Below, piece by piece: positions 33,976 to 46,094 of a DNA stretch of 64,000 nucleotides (its first letter is position 1; every line of letters starts with the position of its first letter). A program made the position numbers and the translations under genes. Under the pieces are notes generated by a model. It saw nothing but the letters and a program-made list of their open reading frames with translations, ran no database searches and was not told the origin of the DNA. The stretch is from Pyrenochaeta sp. MPI-SDFR-AT-0127 (Eukaryota; Ascomycota; Dothideomycetes; Pleosporales; Cucurbitariaceae), in contig JAGTJM010000021.1 of the NCBI GenBank assembly GCA_020747015.1, positions 1-64,000 of the forward strand, read 5' to 3'.

Positions 33976-35803
33976 TCAGTTCACCCGCTTCTTGAATAGA
34001 ACCTTTGCCATTGGATTTGGTACAACACGAATATCAATCGCGATATCGTTTGGCCTACTACTAACGCCACCTTCAAGCTCGATATCGTAATTTGTTAAGA
34101 TTTTGGCGAGAAGGATCTTGATCTCATAGGCTGCAAAGAAACGACCTGGGCAAGCATGCGTACCAACACCCCAATGTAGCTGATCCGGGCCGGTGGTCAC
34201 AAACTATTGTTTGTATTAGCACTTAATAGTTCGAGTGATATGGGTCAAGGTTCTGGATGAAGCAGATTTGAGCTTACGTGATATTTATTGTCGTTTCCAG
34301 GGAGGTTCCGGAGCTTGAGAAAGCGCAGACCATCGAACTCCATGGGGTTTGGGAAGAGCTCAGGGTCGAGCGCATTGCTTCCAGCCGCAACGCCAATGTG
34401 TGCACCTTTAGGTAATGTCAAGCCGTTGCTGAGCTTCAGCTCTTGCTCGACTTGGCGATTCATGGTGACTTTTTCAAAGTCGTTAGCATACGACTTTCAA
34501 GGGGACTGAATGCGAATTATGCACTTACCTAGCCCCGGCGGCCTGAACCTTTGACTCTCCTTCATGAAGCTATCCATTTTCCTCAGGCCTGCGATTTTCG
34601 CCTTTGTCCATGGTTCCTCCTCTGTTGGTTTCACCGTATTAATTTCTTCCCTCAAGATGTCAATATATTCTGGATGTGCCAAGAGATCAAAAATGACTTG
34701 CGTCATTGTCATGGTCGTTGTGTGGATTGCGACGACAGATATGAGCATTTGCGTTTTGGTAATGTATGCAACATTGCCTTTATCTTTAGGATCTGAATTG
34801 TCAATGATCCATTGAACCATATCGGATGGCTTTTCTTTTTCGTTGGCGTATTTTACGTTTTGGCGAGATTTGATAAGTGGGGCCAGCATTTTCGCGCCGT
34901 TGGAGAGATAAGAGTGCACCATACGGACTTCTGGAATGAAGTACTGCATGATGGGATGTAGGATGCGCGGATAATCCCAGAGCTTCTCTGCACCTAAGCA
35001 ATTCTCAGCATTTTGATATAGCCAAGAAAATAGGCTGGATGCCGCTTACCGGTAAATCCATCAATGGTGTATCTGACTGTAGCATGGAGCCACGCCGGAT
35101 CTCTACTCAGCGGGTGGCCAACAAATATTCGTCCGCTCAATAATGCCACCAAATGCGTGAGCATAAAGTAAAGCGGGTACCCTGTCCAGTCTTTGCACTC
35201 GCCAATGTGCTCCCCGATGGCATATCCAACCTCATCTTGGAGCTCGGCCATAATGCGCGGGATGTTCTTAGTCAAGTCGACTTTGACGGAATGCACGAGC
35301 GTATCGTTGACACCAAGGCCAGTGTATTTCCCAAGAAACCGTGCAGTCACTTGCTTTTGAAATGACAGAATATTTTCTGGGAGTGCTTTGATCTCATCGA
35401 GAAATTGAGCTGGCACAATTGTCATGGGGTGGTGAGCAGTGGGAATTGTGAAAAGCGTGTCTTTGTGCTAAGTGTTGTGAGTACAAATTTTCTTGATTAT
35501 TCACCATGGTGAATACAAGGCATTCAAGGCTGTGCGACTTACTTTGAAGTAACCATCGTACAGCGCCTTGTGGAAATCTTGATCGCCAACATTTCCGATC
35601 ACTTCTCCCAAGCCAATCCTTTCCCTCTTCGCTTTTGAGAGATTCTTCCAGAATGAGAGTGTGATTAACGAAATCGTGACAAGAGAGAGCAAGATGCTGC
35701 TTGGCCGCAGGAATAGAGACAATAGTGTCGCGTCCGCAAGAGGTGGGGCCACGAGAGGTAGGTCCCAGTTCGCATTGGAAATATTCGCTGCCATTTTGGA
35801 CAT
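33976..35803 (-). CDS. Cytochrome P450 monooxygenase (ent-kaurene-oxidase-like; cluster P450 no. 2)
   Basis: Five exons, 35803-35543, 35467-35050, 34993-34529, 34468-34278 and 34203-33976, give 520 aa (517 if the ATG at 35794 is used). Introns are 56-75 nt and all phases close. The N-terminal anchor is ILLSLVTISLITLSFW. The I-helix shows VVAIHTTTMTMTQVIFDLL, followed by KESQR (ExxR) and MEFDGLRFLKLR. The heme loop HWGVGTHACPGRFFA contains the Cys ligand and has Trp in place of the usual first Phe, a substitution I recall in this fungal group. The pattern matches P450s related to the gibberellin-pathway ent-kaurene oxidase and indole-diterpene P450s. No terpene cyclase is present in the window. 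GCGGAC lies 268 bp upstream of the start. Confidence 0.85.
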
Positions 35804-36738
35804 CCAATATCGCTTGTTGAAGGTCTCTTCACTGGAGGTGAGATCAAGAAAGATACAGATGATCAAATTTTGATATGCAGCCTGGGCCAAAGATCATTTA
35901 CCCTTTCCTCAGCAAGTTGAATGCGCTATGGTCAATCCGTAGATCCGGGATACAAGCATGGGTCAGCGCACCTATGCACGGAGTACCGATTAACAAGATT
36001 CTCCCATTCCACCAAAGCAATGCGTGCTTGTTCGGCTGATGCCTAGCCTTTAGATAATCGGTCCCCCACCGCGGACCGAAAGTGGACACAACGGTATGCA
36101 TGGCTTCTGCCGCACGTAAGCGTGGATCTAGCGCAAATCACGCTGTCCAGATCGAGACTGCCGACACTGCAGGGTCGGGCCGCAAAATGCGCCTGAGATG
36201 TAGGGGTGGGATGAAGAACCGAAGCACGAGGGTGCATGGGTAGGGTGCACAAGCCACGACGCTTATTCCTCGTCGTTTGCTTCCACAACAACACCGGCGT
36301 CAGTCAATTCGGCTATCTGTAGCATATCTTCTACCATACTTGGGAAGTAGGATTTCAGGTGGTAGCATGGTCGGGAAATCACCATTAGAACTAGCTGAGT
36401 CTCACACTTTCAATTTTGATACAACAAGATGACGAGGATGCTTCATCTAGGTAAATTTGATTACGCTGACTCTGACCAGGCTGTGTAGCCGATGTGAATC
36501 TATGTAAACAAGTGAAGCATGTGGACAGAAGCAATTTTCTCTAATGTATTCTCGATATTACAAGGTCTCGATTTGAATGACTATGAATAAAACATCCAGG
36601 TAGGATATCAGGCGCCAACGATATGTAAAGGTACGCATGCGTGAGATCCTTATGAGACCCACGGCTTCAGGTATAACGCCACAAAAAGACAAACCGAGCC
36701 CCGAATCATCAGGCAGATTGTAAGCAGTGACTATACGC
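35804..36738. other. Intergenic, P450 no. 2 promoter
   Basis: No gene recognised. It contains the GCGGACCG element at 36071-36078. Short minus-strand frames (35898-36101, 36043-36294) lack motifs. Confidence 0.45.
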
Positions 36739-37785
36739 TCATACTAGGACTTTAGTGCAACCTGGCGCAATGCTCTCCAACTTGGGCAGCAGCTCCTCAA
36801 TCCACCGCTTCTGCTCCCTCTGGCCTTTTGCGCTATCGACCCTGGATCCGTTCCTATTCAAAATTAGTAGTTGAATCTAAATGATAGGGTAAAAGACTTA
36901 CGGCGCTACTCGGCAGTCCATCAAGAAAGCGCCATGCGCGTTGTCTTCGATGTCTGGTTTCACTGAATGGACCAGAGTACGAGAACCAACCTCGGTGGTA
37001 CGGGCGATAAGCTTGACAAGTATGCCCTGTATCGTAGCTTGCAACCAGCCCATATCGTCACGGAAAAGGTCTGACTGGCAAGCTCCTGGTGTAAGCTTGC
37101 TGATCACAACATTGGATTCCTTGGAGAGCGGGCTTCGGGCTGCAAGCTCGCGGACGGTGTAAAGAAGCAACAACTTGGAGACGTTGTAACGATCGCCCAT
37201 GTCGACTCCCTCCTTCTTTGCCAGTGCTTCCAAGATTGACCCAGAGGTTTCAGCCTCCTTGTACTTTGCAATGTACTGGAGATCGGAACCAACAAAAGAC
37301 AGGCGTGTTCTGACTCCGAAAACCCGGCTTGTTTCTTGCAGCTTTGGCAGCGCTAGAAGGCCGACCAGTGTCGCTGAAATGACATTGACGGTGATGTGGC
37401 TCTCATTGTCTTGCACCAATTCGAAGTGGCGGGTCAAAATACCCGCGTTCTGGACCAATGCGTCAAGACGTTCGAGCGTCTGCACACGAGCCCCGAATGC
37501 TTTGACGCTCTCGTAGTCGGACAGATCGAGTTGCCAGACTTCAATCACGTTTTCCTTTGCATTGGTAGACTCGATAATTTGCCTCGCTGCAGCTTCGCCT
37601 TTTGCAATTGTGCGCACGGCAAGGATGACTTTGGAGGCACCGAGGCGGACGATGTGGCGCGCAGCTTCGAGACCAAGGCCAGTATTTGAGCCCGTGACTA
37701 TGACAGTTTGGCCACTGAAGTCGGAAGTTGGGTATGGCAGCCGTGTGAACAGCTGTGATTTGAGGAACTGAAGTGCGAAACCCAT
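36739..37785 (-). CDS. Short-chain dehydrogenase/reductase
   Basis: Two exons, 37785-36902 and 36853-36739 (48-nt intron), give 332 aa. The cofactor motif TGSNTGLG (about residues 31-38) with NAG in LVQNAGILTR, and the catalytic YxxxK as YNVSK, place it in the classical SDR fold. The length and the SKLLLLY context resemble fungal SDRs that oxidise or reduce intermediates of specialised metabolism. An N-terminal hydrophobic segment (GFALQFLKSQLF) may associate it with a membrane. It is divergent from P450 no. 3 with a 470-bp shared promoter, which supports co-regulation. Substrate unknown. Confidence 0.88.
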
Positions 37786-38255
37786 TTTGATCGTTGGTAA
37801 TGTGGTTATTCAGATGAAGGATGGGCTGGTGGTGAGGGTGGTGAGTGGTGAATGATCCAAATAGACAAGGCACAGGGAGGAGTTATAGTCGTCTACGCGT
37901 ATGCTGCGATTGTAAAAGGACAAAGAACGGCGGGAAGAAGAAAGAACTTGGTCGGAGTGTCTCTCAGAAAAGAAGCTGCGGACGGGTGTTTAGTGCGCGT
38001 CACGTGACGGTGCGCGGACTGATTGCGGTTAGCGCCCAGCGGTGTCCGAAGCTTAGTTGTATACCCTGGTGGCAATCATCCGGCGGCGACAATGAATCAC
38101 CCACACCGGAAGACGCCTAACAAGACTCGCCCCATTGCCGGCACAGCAGGTCCAGCGGCTGGAATGCCCAGTGGGCCAGTGGGGAACCTTGATGTCTTTG
38201 TGTATAGCTACCAGGCACGGCGCACCATCGTCTATCTCTACCAAAGATCGCCACC
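37786..38255. promoter_or_regulatory. Bidirectional promoter between SDR and P450 no. 3
   Basis: The 470 bp between two divergent start codons contains GCGGAC at 37978-37983 and 38014-38019, GTCCG at 38044, the 10-bp perfect palindrome GTCACGTGAC (37999-38008, an E-box core) and TGCGGTTAGCG (38024-38034), the last also found upstream of the exporter gene. Which factors bind is not shown. Confidence 0.5.
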
Positions 38256-39856
38256 ATGATTCCAATCGTGCTCTCTCTAGTTGGAGCATTTCTTCTCTAC
38301 TCAGCATGTCTGACAGTCTACCGCACATACTTCTCCCCACTCGCCAAGTTCCCTGGCCCGCGACTCGCGGGTATGACCATGTGGTATGAGTTCTACTACG
38401 ATGTCATCAAGCATGGACAATTTTACAAGAAGATTGAAGAGATGCATAAGACATATGGACCAATCGTTCGCATCAATCCTTACGAACTGCATGTTCGCGA
38501 CCCTGACTGGTACAACGAGCTGTACGCGGCAGGAGGGCGCCGGCGCGACAAGTCCGGGTGGTTTGTGGGCCGTAGCGGTGGGCAGAGCATTTTTGGCACC
38601 ATAGGACATGACCTCCATCGGCTGCGAAGAAGTGCATTGAATCCATACTTCTCAAAAAGCAGTATTGCGGCGATTGAGCCGCTCATTCAGGACAAGGTGA
38701 ATCGGCTAGGTGCCGCACTCAGCGACCATATCAACACGACAACTCCGGTAGAAATGCAGACCGCATTCATGGCACTGACCCTAGATGTCATCTCTCATTA
38801 TGCCTTCGGTGACTCATTCGGGCTGCTGGATAAGCCAGGGTTTGATCCTGAGTGGAAGCATGCAATCCTCGCTATGATCGAGGCAAGCATCATGAATCGT
38901 CACCTACCATGGGTAGCAGATGCTATGATGCAACTACCAGACCGAGTCGCTGCAATGGTCAGCAAGCCTGTCGCATTTTTCCTGAAGGTGCAGAAGGTAT
39001 GGAAGCGACTTGTTGTAAGCAAGACGTAATGCTTACGAATTGAATAGAGCGTCAGAACAATCGTTGAAGCAACACTAGCGCGTGAATCGGGGGGCAAAAA
39101 TACTCACAGGACTATTTTTGAGGAACTTCGCGATAGCACTCTGCCGTCAAGCGAGAAGACGGTTGAGCGGCTAATGGATGAAGGCTTCATTCTCGTTGGC
39201 GCGGGCGGCGAGACAACTGCGCAAACTCTTGCAGTGCTTACTTTCCATTTGCTCAACAGCCCAATAGCATTAGAGAAACTCACATGCGAGCTTCGACAGG
39301 CCATTCCAGACGCAAAGAATCCTCCAAGTTGGCAGAAGCTGGAGCAATTACCCTACCTTCGCGCCACCATCCTCGAGGCTCATCGCGTCCAAGCAGTCAT
39401 CACCACGCGGCTAATTCGCACCGCTCCTAACGAAACACTCCACTTTCGCAATTACTCCATTCCACCTGGGACTCCTGTATCGATGAGTACCCATTTCATG
39501 CACCTAGATCCCGAATTCTTTCCAGAGCCGTACAAATTTAACCCTGATCGGTGGTTCGGCGCCGCGCAAGGATTAGAAAAATATGTGATCCCATTCTCAA
39601 AAGGAACGCGGGCATGCATTGGGCTGCAGTAAGTAGACTAAATCCGGAATCGTGGCACAAGAGTGTATGCTAACGAAGACACAGCCTTGCGAGCGCAGAA
39701 CTACATCTTGCTATCGCATGTCTTTTCCGACGCTTTGAATTCGAACTCTATCAAACGGATGCCAAAGATGTGGAGATTACTTGGGATGGATTTGCGGGTG
39801 GATTTTCTGTAGATTCAAGAGGGGTTAGGATCAAGGTCATCCAAGAACGTGAATAG
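38256..39856 (+). CDS. Cytochrome P450 monooxygenase (trichodiene-oxygenase-like; cluster P450 no. 3)
   Basis: Three exons, 38256-38996, 39048-39628 and 39685-39856 (introns 51 and 56 nt), give 497 aa. The anchor IPIVLSLVGAFLLYSACLTVY is followed by SPLAKFPGPRLAG. The I-helix is GAGGETTAQT, the ExxR motif is EAHR, NPDRW is present, and the heme loop reads PFSKGTRACIG. The opening, with WYEFYYDVIKHGQFYKKIEEMHKTYG, is characteristic of fungal P450s grouped with trichodiene oxygenases. It shares a divergent promoter with the SDR gene and is tail-to-tail with the GMC oxidoreductase gene. The reaction is not predictable from sequence. Confidence 0.88.
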
Positions 39857-40433
39857 ATCAAGGCTAAGAGGATCGATCATATATCTCTGTAAATAATAAA
39901 AATTTGAGAATTATACAATCTATCATCTATCATCATCAAAATACCCCCTGATCGCTATATTATTACTCGAGCAATCGATAGAGCTGTAACTGTGTGATAG
40001 AGTTGAGTGGCACCGGCAAAGATTTGAAGAAGATTATCTCACGTCAGCACATTGATTACCATCTGATGATCCAACTCCATTACCAATTTGGTGTGAACCA
40101 ATGCCAAATTGCACCACCATGACAATAATCAAACGTCCACATGAAATCTCTGATCTGCCAGTCAGAATACACCACGAACACATACTCAAGGGGAGGATGA
40201 GACAAGTGTCTATTCACAGGTCATCACCCTGATTAGATCTTTACATTCAAGCTTCGAATTCCACTGGTCGCTTTGATCACACATGAAGTTTGATGGTGTT
40301 TTAGAAAGGATAGGAAGAATTTATTCAACGTTATACAATACAATAATGGACTTGAGATGATAACGCCTATCCAAGAATAAAATAAGAGGTTGCGATGTTA
40401 CTTCAAAAACCAACAAGGAACATACGAAATCTA
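39857..40433. other. Convergent 3' spacer
   Basis: AT-rich tail-to-tail spacer between P450 no. 3 and the GMC gene. No gene seen. Confidence 0.5.
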
Positions 40434-42376
40434 TCAACTCCTCTTCATGTCATCTGCAATCTTCTCTGCAAGACCATCTGTGTGGCAATTAGCATGTCGT
40501 TAACGATCGGCAGTGGGGGAATACTTACACAAGACACCAGCAATGTGCCCTGGGGGAATAAACGGCAGCACGCTCGCATCGACAATTCTCAAGCCCTTTA
40601 CACCTAGAACGCGTCCCTTTGTATCTGTAACCGCGTTTGCATCGCTTTGTTTACCCATCGTTGCCGTGCAACATGTGTGTGCACCAGCCCCGATATTGTT
40701 TCGTAACCAATCAAGAATCTGCTCATCAGAAGACACCGATGATCCCGGTAAAAGCTCTGTAGTGATGATTTTCTTCATCGATGGGGTGGAAAAGAAGGCT
40801 CGGGCGCGTTTGAATGCAAGAACGGCGATCTCTCGGTCAGTTGCTGAAGCGAACGTTTGCGAATCCAAGACGGGGGCATCGGAGGTGGAGGTGGAAGAGA
40901 TGGAAACAGAGCCTATGATTGGTCAGTAAAGACGCCTTAGCACTTTAGAGAGCGCCAACTTACCGCGCGAAGTAACAGCCTGCATCATCACAATGCCTTG
41001 CGCTGAGTTAGTTCCGAAGGGAATCGGCACATTTGCGAGCACGACTTCGTAATGCGGCCAGTCCTTTGGCAAGTTCTTCAGATCGCTTTTCGCTGTTGCG
41101 CTGAGCTGATTATCCGGAACCTTCTCCCAGGCGTAATAATCAGCCAAGTTGTGCGTAAGGATGCCCGTCTTTTTATCGTTGTACTCCTTCGCTGCTGCCG
41201 CCGCGAATGTCGGGTCAAGCAGCATAGCACCAGTAATAGCATTTGCGCCAAAAGCGACCAGAAAGTTGGGATGGTCCTGCCAGTTCTTTCCAACACCAGA
41301 CAATTCTTTGACTACAGGGATTTGATGCTTAGAGAGGGTTTCCTGTGGGCCAATCCCAGATACCATGAGAAGCTGGGGAGTGTGTAATGCGCCTGCTGCA
41401 AGTACAACTTCCTTCTTCGCTTCCAATTGGAAAAAAATGCCATTTGATTCAGCATAGACGGATTTTGCTTTCTTTTGAGTATCGAAGTTGATTTTCTTCG
41501 CCAAACTCTTGGTGAAGATGAATAGGTTCTGACGGCCACTTGCAATCGAAAGGTCGATGAAGCTCTCTGAGGTTGCTCTCGACTGGTCTTTTGCATGAAT
41601 TGCCATGGGAGAGTATTGGTTACCGATCAACGAACCACTTGTCAGATCCTTCAATGAGTTTAAACCTAGCGATTTCCAACCTTCCTGAGCGTACGACGCT
41701 ACGGGATTCGCCCAGTTTGGATAAGTGACTCCGATAGGCCCTTTTGCGTTGGCCCAGCTCTCTACACTTGGTGATGGTACTGTGGCATTCTGTGCTCGTA
41801 TTTGCGCATTTGCGGGCACGAAGTTTGTGGACTTGCGCATCCATGGGAGGAAAGAGTCCCACTTGAAACCGTCATCGCCTACAGCGGAAGCCCATCTCTC
41901 ATGGGCGCCTTTGGTGCTTCGGTGATACGTTATCAAGTTGGTAGCAGTAGATCCTCCGATGGTCTTTCCTTGAGCACAAGGTGGAGAACGATTATTCAGC
42001 GCAGCCTGGGGAATAGTGGACATGCCCCATTCTGTGCCTGGAACGGCGACTTGCGCGCCGTAACCTGGGACTCGGGAAGCATTGCCATTGACATTTGTGT
42101 AAAAGTCTCCCGCCTCGAGAACCGCGACAGTTATAGCAGGATTCTCCGCAAGGCGGGCTGCAACAGTGAGGCCGGTGAGGCCACCACCAACGATGACCTT
42201 GAGTGCATGTTAGAGTATGAATTAGCTAGAATGATGATTTAACTCACATAGTCGAATGTTTTGTTAGCAGGCGAAGCGACATGTTGATAAGCGCGACCTT
42301 GAAGAGGGTGCACAGGCGCAGCAAATGCGGTCCAAGAAACAAAGGGAAGAAGAGCTAAAGCAAGCTGCGAAACCAT
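40434..42376 (-). CDS. Secreted GMC-type FAD oxidoreductase
   Basis: Four exons, 42376-42248, 42197-40964, 40912-40529 and 40477-40434 (introns of 50-51 nt), give 596 aa. A signal peptide (SQLALALLPFVSWTAFAAP) precedes the FAD dinucleotide motif VIVGGGLTGLTVAARL, with VAVLEAG closing the fold. GMC signature 1 appears as GKTIGGSTATN and signature 2 as GALHTPQLLMVSGIGP. Near the C-terminus His in HTCCTATMG and His in PPGHIAGVLYG take the positions of the catalytic His pair. The family includes aryl-alcohol oxidase, glucose oxidase and choline dehydrogenase. In a cluster it could oxidise an alcohol on the product after export or in the secretory route. A CGG-ACGT-CCG palindrome lies about 250 bp upstream. 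Confidence 0.88.
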
Positions 42377-42621
42377 GGCGAGATATAAAACAAGTTAGTC
42401 CGAAGCGGGTAAAGATAAATGATAGTGGAGGAAAAGTAGGGGTAAGGTGGCTTAGAAGTGAGTGTGGCTACTCGTGAGAGAAGTATGCATAAATAAAAAA
42501 TGTGAGGACTCAATCTCCTTTTCAATGTCAAAATGTCGCCCTTCTCCTCACCGGTCAAGCAAAACATCTTGAATGTTCGTCTCAAAGCGTGCATCCTCTC
42601 TCCAAACCTTTGCTCGAGCCA

Positions 42622-42633
42622 GCGGACGTCCGC
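42622..42633. promoter_or_regulatory. 12-bp palindrome GCGGACGTCCGC
   Basis: A perfect inverted repeat containing CGG-ACGT-CCG, 246 bp upstream of the GMC start codon. It has the same CGG-N4-CCG architecture as the site upstream of P450 no. 1. It is a candidate target of a cluster Zn2Cys6 regulator. Confidence 0.45.
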
Positions 42634-42876
42634 AAGGCCCCACGGTACGCCTCAAGTCCTGCTCAGCCCTCTGCCTCAGGGCTCAGCTCACCCAAAAGCC
42701 ACTCCGCCATATACGATGAATACTTCGGCTCAAGAGGGAACGGACTCAGGGCATACCATACATTGGTGATGGCCCGGGTCTCCACGTGTCGGGACCTTGG
42801 CGTGCCTGACAGACCACACTTCCGGGTCTAACGCGTGGCGTACCTGCAGGATCTAGCATGCTAGGCATTGCTGATA

Positions 42877-42885
42877 GGACGTCCG
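42877..42885. promoter_or_regulatory. Second GGACGTCCG element
   Basis: GGACGTCCG repeats 9 of the 10 bases of the CGGACGTCCG core found at 42623-42632, about 250 bp further upstream. It lacks only the first C. Confidence 0.3.
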
Positions 42886-43414
42886 CACCCCTTGACTCGC
42901 ATAGTAGCTATGCTGTTTCGGTAATCTCGAAGACTCGATCCGAAAGCACGTGGCTAAGTAAGCGTTCAGGTTTCGGTCACAGGGCCGGCAAGGCGTACCG
43001 AGATCGACATGGGGTCTTCAGGCATCTATGATTACTGTTTTGAGTTTCAAGAATGACTTTTGGTTAGTTTAACAGGGATGAAACCCTCGAACAGTGGTTT
43101 CTGTCAGGATTACCTTACTGCAGTACCATCCAAGCGATGGGATTTGGCTTAGTTTAATCTCCACGATAACTGAATTTTTTTGCTTCCAAGTAATTTTGAT
43201 TGTTTTCATTTGTGATAGGAATCTCTGAAGTACTTGTTTCATGATAATCTAAGGTGTAAAAGTTCCATTCAGATGCCATCCTATACTCAATAAGACCAGC
43301 GTTCAGCACTTAGCTCCAGAGAAATTCTCATAGCTCTGCTGCTGAGTTATATATCATAACTCAATAACAACTCATTCTAGCACCCAGAAAATCGTATTCC
43401 TTCTCTTCTCGCAA

Positions 43415-45380
43415 TCAAGCGGCCACGCCTGGCTTTGATTTTCCCTTGATGTTGGTCCATGGCGTTGCAAGACTAATAAGCGCACTGACACCAAACAACG
43501 CGATTGTAAAGATGAAAGCAACTTTAAGACCATCCATATATGCTGACAGTATTATAGGGAACTCTTCTGCCGAAAATGCAGTTCGAATTTCAGTCGCACC
43601 GACGATGAGCACCTGAGCAGGATTCATAGATGGCAAGTTCTTAGCCAGCGAACTAATAAGTTCATTCGTGAACATTGATTGCGCTGCAGATACGGTGAGT
43701 GCGCCGCCCATGGTCTGAAAGAACATAAGGAGGGCCGTGGTCGTAGGAACATCTTCGTGTTTAGCGAGGGCCTGGCCAGCCATGATCGGAGCCTGGAAGC
43801 AGAGGCCAATACCTAGACCCGCGAGGACTTGGTACCCGACCCAGTGACCAATTGATGAAGACCCAGAAAGCGTGAAGGTGAGGCCCGCAGAGACGGTGGC
43901 GACAACAGAGCCGAAAATCATGAGGGGCGCGAAGAGGCCGAAAGCAGAGATTAATATGCCCGCCAGGATGGTGAAGATGGCTATGAAAAGGATCAGCATT
44001 CCAAAAAGGGAAGGTAGAGACCAGCACGGGGAGACGTACTTTCAGACACAATTAATGCAAGATTCCGGATACCACTCTGCTCTGCCGATACACCTTGCAC
44101 GGCCTGAAAATAGATTGGTAGGTAGTAGAGCAGAACAAAAAATCCACCACCAAGGCTAAGATATGATTAGTCACTATTGTAAGCGTGTGGAATTGGTGAC
44201 CAACTTACAAGAAACCAAATGCGCAACCGACCCAAACAACTCTCGTCTTGAGCAAGTACGGGACCAACAAGGCTCGGTCACCTTGATACCATTCCACGAC
44301 TAAGAACAGCGCCAATATTAATCCGAAGCCAATCAGCAACCCGTAGACTTCCGAGTCGCTCCATGATTTTGTTGCGCCGCCCCACTGCAATGCAAGGAGG
44401 TAGCAAACGACAGCGGCCAGAATGATGAGGGCGCCTGGAAGATCCATCTCGAGGATCTTCTCATGGAAACGAAGCTTCTCTTTGGAGCGCGAGTGCGCTG
44501 GTGACTGGAAGAGAAAGAATATTATGGCCGCGGAAAGACCACCAACGGGTAGGTTGATGTAGAAGCTGCTCAACTGTTAACGACGGAGTTGTTTCAACAC
44601 AAACTCTGACCACTTACCACCATCGCCAGCTGACTTTGTCTGTGAAGACACCTCCAAGCAAAGGTCCGATAACACTGGCCACGCCATATGTGGCTCCCAT
44701 GATTCCTGTAAACGCTGGTCGTCTTTGGGGCGGTACTGCAAGAGCGACAATACAATAACTACCTCCTATCACACCAGCAGCGCCAACACCAGTAAGAGCG
44801 CGGCCAATGATGAGAGCCTCGTTGTTGGGTGCCGCGCCACAAATCACGCTTCCTACCTCGAAGATGCCAATTGAGATGAGGAAGACAAGCTTCAGATCGA
44901 AGAACTTGTAGGCTTTTCCCCAGGTAGACTGGAAGGCGGCGACGGTGAGGAAGAAAGAGGATGCGTACCAGCCAACCTTTGATTGTCAGCATTGTGAAGC
45001 GAACCATACCTGGCTTATGTCTTTAACTTACTGAGTCAAGGCTCTGGAACTCTTCCGTTATCTTCGGGATAGCAGTGCCCACAATAGTCTACTCATCTCA
45101 GTCAGAATAATCGAGCACCACCATACGCTGCTTTGAAAATAGCCCTGGAGGGATTCACCATATCAAGACTTGCAAGGAACATGCTCAACACCAAGGCTAC
45201 TACCACGGATGCTAGCCTCCAAGAGCTTGGGTATTCGTCCTCTTCCTTTGTTTCATCAACCGTGTTTGATGTCACCTCGGAACTGATACCCTCTTTACTG
45301 ATCATGGCTCCGTCGGGTTTCCAATGTTCGTGACGAGCACTGATATCATCAGGCGGTATCGGGCCGGATTTCGAAGACAT
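43415..45380 (-). CDS. MFS drug:H+ antiporter-2 type exporter (TOXA-like)
   Basis: Six exons, 45380-45159, 45088-45032, 44976-44618, 44565-44209, 44155-44040 and 43980-43415, give 558 aa with all phases closing. A hydrophilic N-terminus of about 55 residues precedes TM1. The DHA2 motif LDMTIVGTAIPKI follows TM1 (split by intron 1). The antiporter motif C appears as GVASVIGPLLGG. WRWCFYINLPVGG, the junction of exons 3 and 4, is a hallmark of this family. The count of hydrophobic segments fits 14 TMs. Family members export toxins and other specialised metabolites at the plasma membrane, so this is the probable efflux pump for the cluster product. GTCCGACGGAC and GCGGAC lie 345-380 bp upstream. 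Confidence 0.9.
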
Positions 45381-46094
45381 TTGTTAGGGTAGATGGGATT
45401 GAGCCTTGAAGTTGGTTGTCAATGTGGAAGTTCCGGGTAGAGAAGAGGCTTTGGAATAGCACAATCGGACTGAGGAAACCGAAAGCAACTATATTCTGTT
45501 AGGAGCAATCCGTCCCGTTGTATATACTGTCTTGTTACAGGGTCAACAACTGCATGCGACAGATATGAAAGAGAAGTGCAACCATGATCCCGACTTACAT
45601 TTGTCATCTGAAGAGTCGGGTAGCGGTGACACCCCTTGACGGACGAAGAAAGGAGTTGCAAAACAGTCGCAGTCCACTTGTCGCTGCCCTTTCCCCATAG
45701 CCATCATGGCCAAATGCGGTTAGCGTCCGACGGACCAAAAGCCGTTAGTCAACTCGCGGACCGTAAACGGTTAGGCCCTGCTTACATCGATCACGGAGGA
45801 CCACTTTCACCGCAGATACAGGGAAATTTCGAGAATGGCGCGTGACATTGAACCATCACTCCGTTCGCATTGTGGTATGACCCTGCTCTCCACATTGTCT
45901 CCAGCGCGTTGCGCCTCACATTAGGGTTAGGGTTAGGGTTAAAGGTTTGGCAATATTCGATTGCATCTATACAAAACGGTCATCTATCACTGCCCAAGGA
46001 AATGTCTCTAATGCTAGATCTATATGTATCAGTCTAAGCGACTGATTATTCCTGAATCGTGACAATCGTTGCCCTGGAAAATATCTCAATAGAG
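45381..46094. promoter_or_regulatory. Exporter promoter region
   Basis: Contains TGCGGTTAGCG (45715-45725), TTAGCGTCCGAC (45720-45731), the inverted pair GTCCGACGGAC (45725-45735) and GCGGAC (45756-45761), all elements shared with other promoters of the cluster. An internal telomere-like tract follows at 45921-45941. Confidence 0.45.
45921..45941 (+). repeat. Interstitial telomere-like tract
   Basis: Three perfect consecutive TTAGGG units plus TTA. This is the common filamentous-fungal telomere repeat, located inside a gene cluster rather than at a sequence end. Such tracts can mark healed breaks or former ends, but three units may also arise by chance or serve as a binding site. Confidence 0.7.

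Larger units (their letters stand above)
42377..43414. other. GMC promoter and intergenic region
   Basis: No gene recognised. Contains CGGACGTCCG elements at 42623-42632 and 42877-42885, described separately. A 109-codon frame at 42502-42831 lacks motifs. Confidence 0.45.

Noticed and set aside
37199..37689. Plus-strand frames of about 100 codons
   Set aside because: Antisense shadows of the SDR gene; no motifs.
31442..39856. Abscisic-acid or gibberellin cluster
   Set aside because: P450s and an SDR are present, but the required cyclase genes are absent, so neither pathway is supported.
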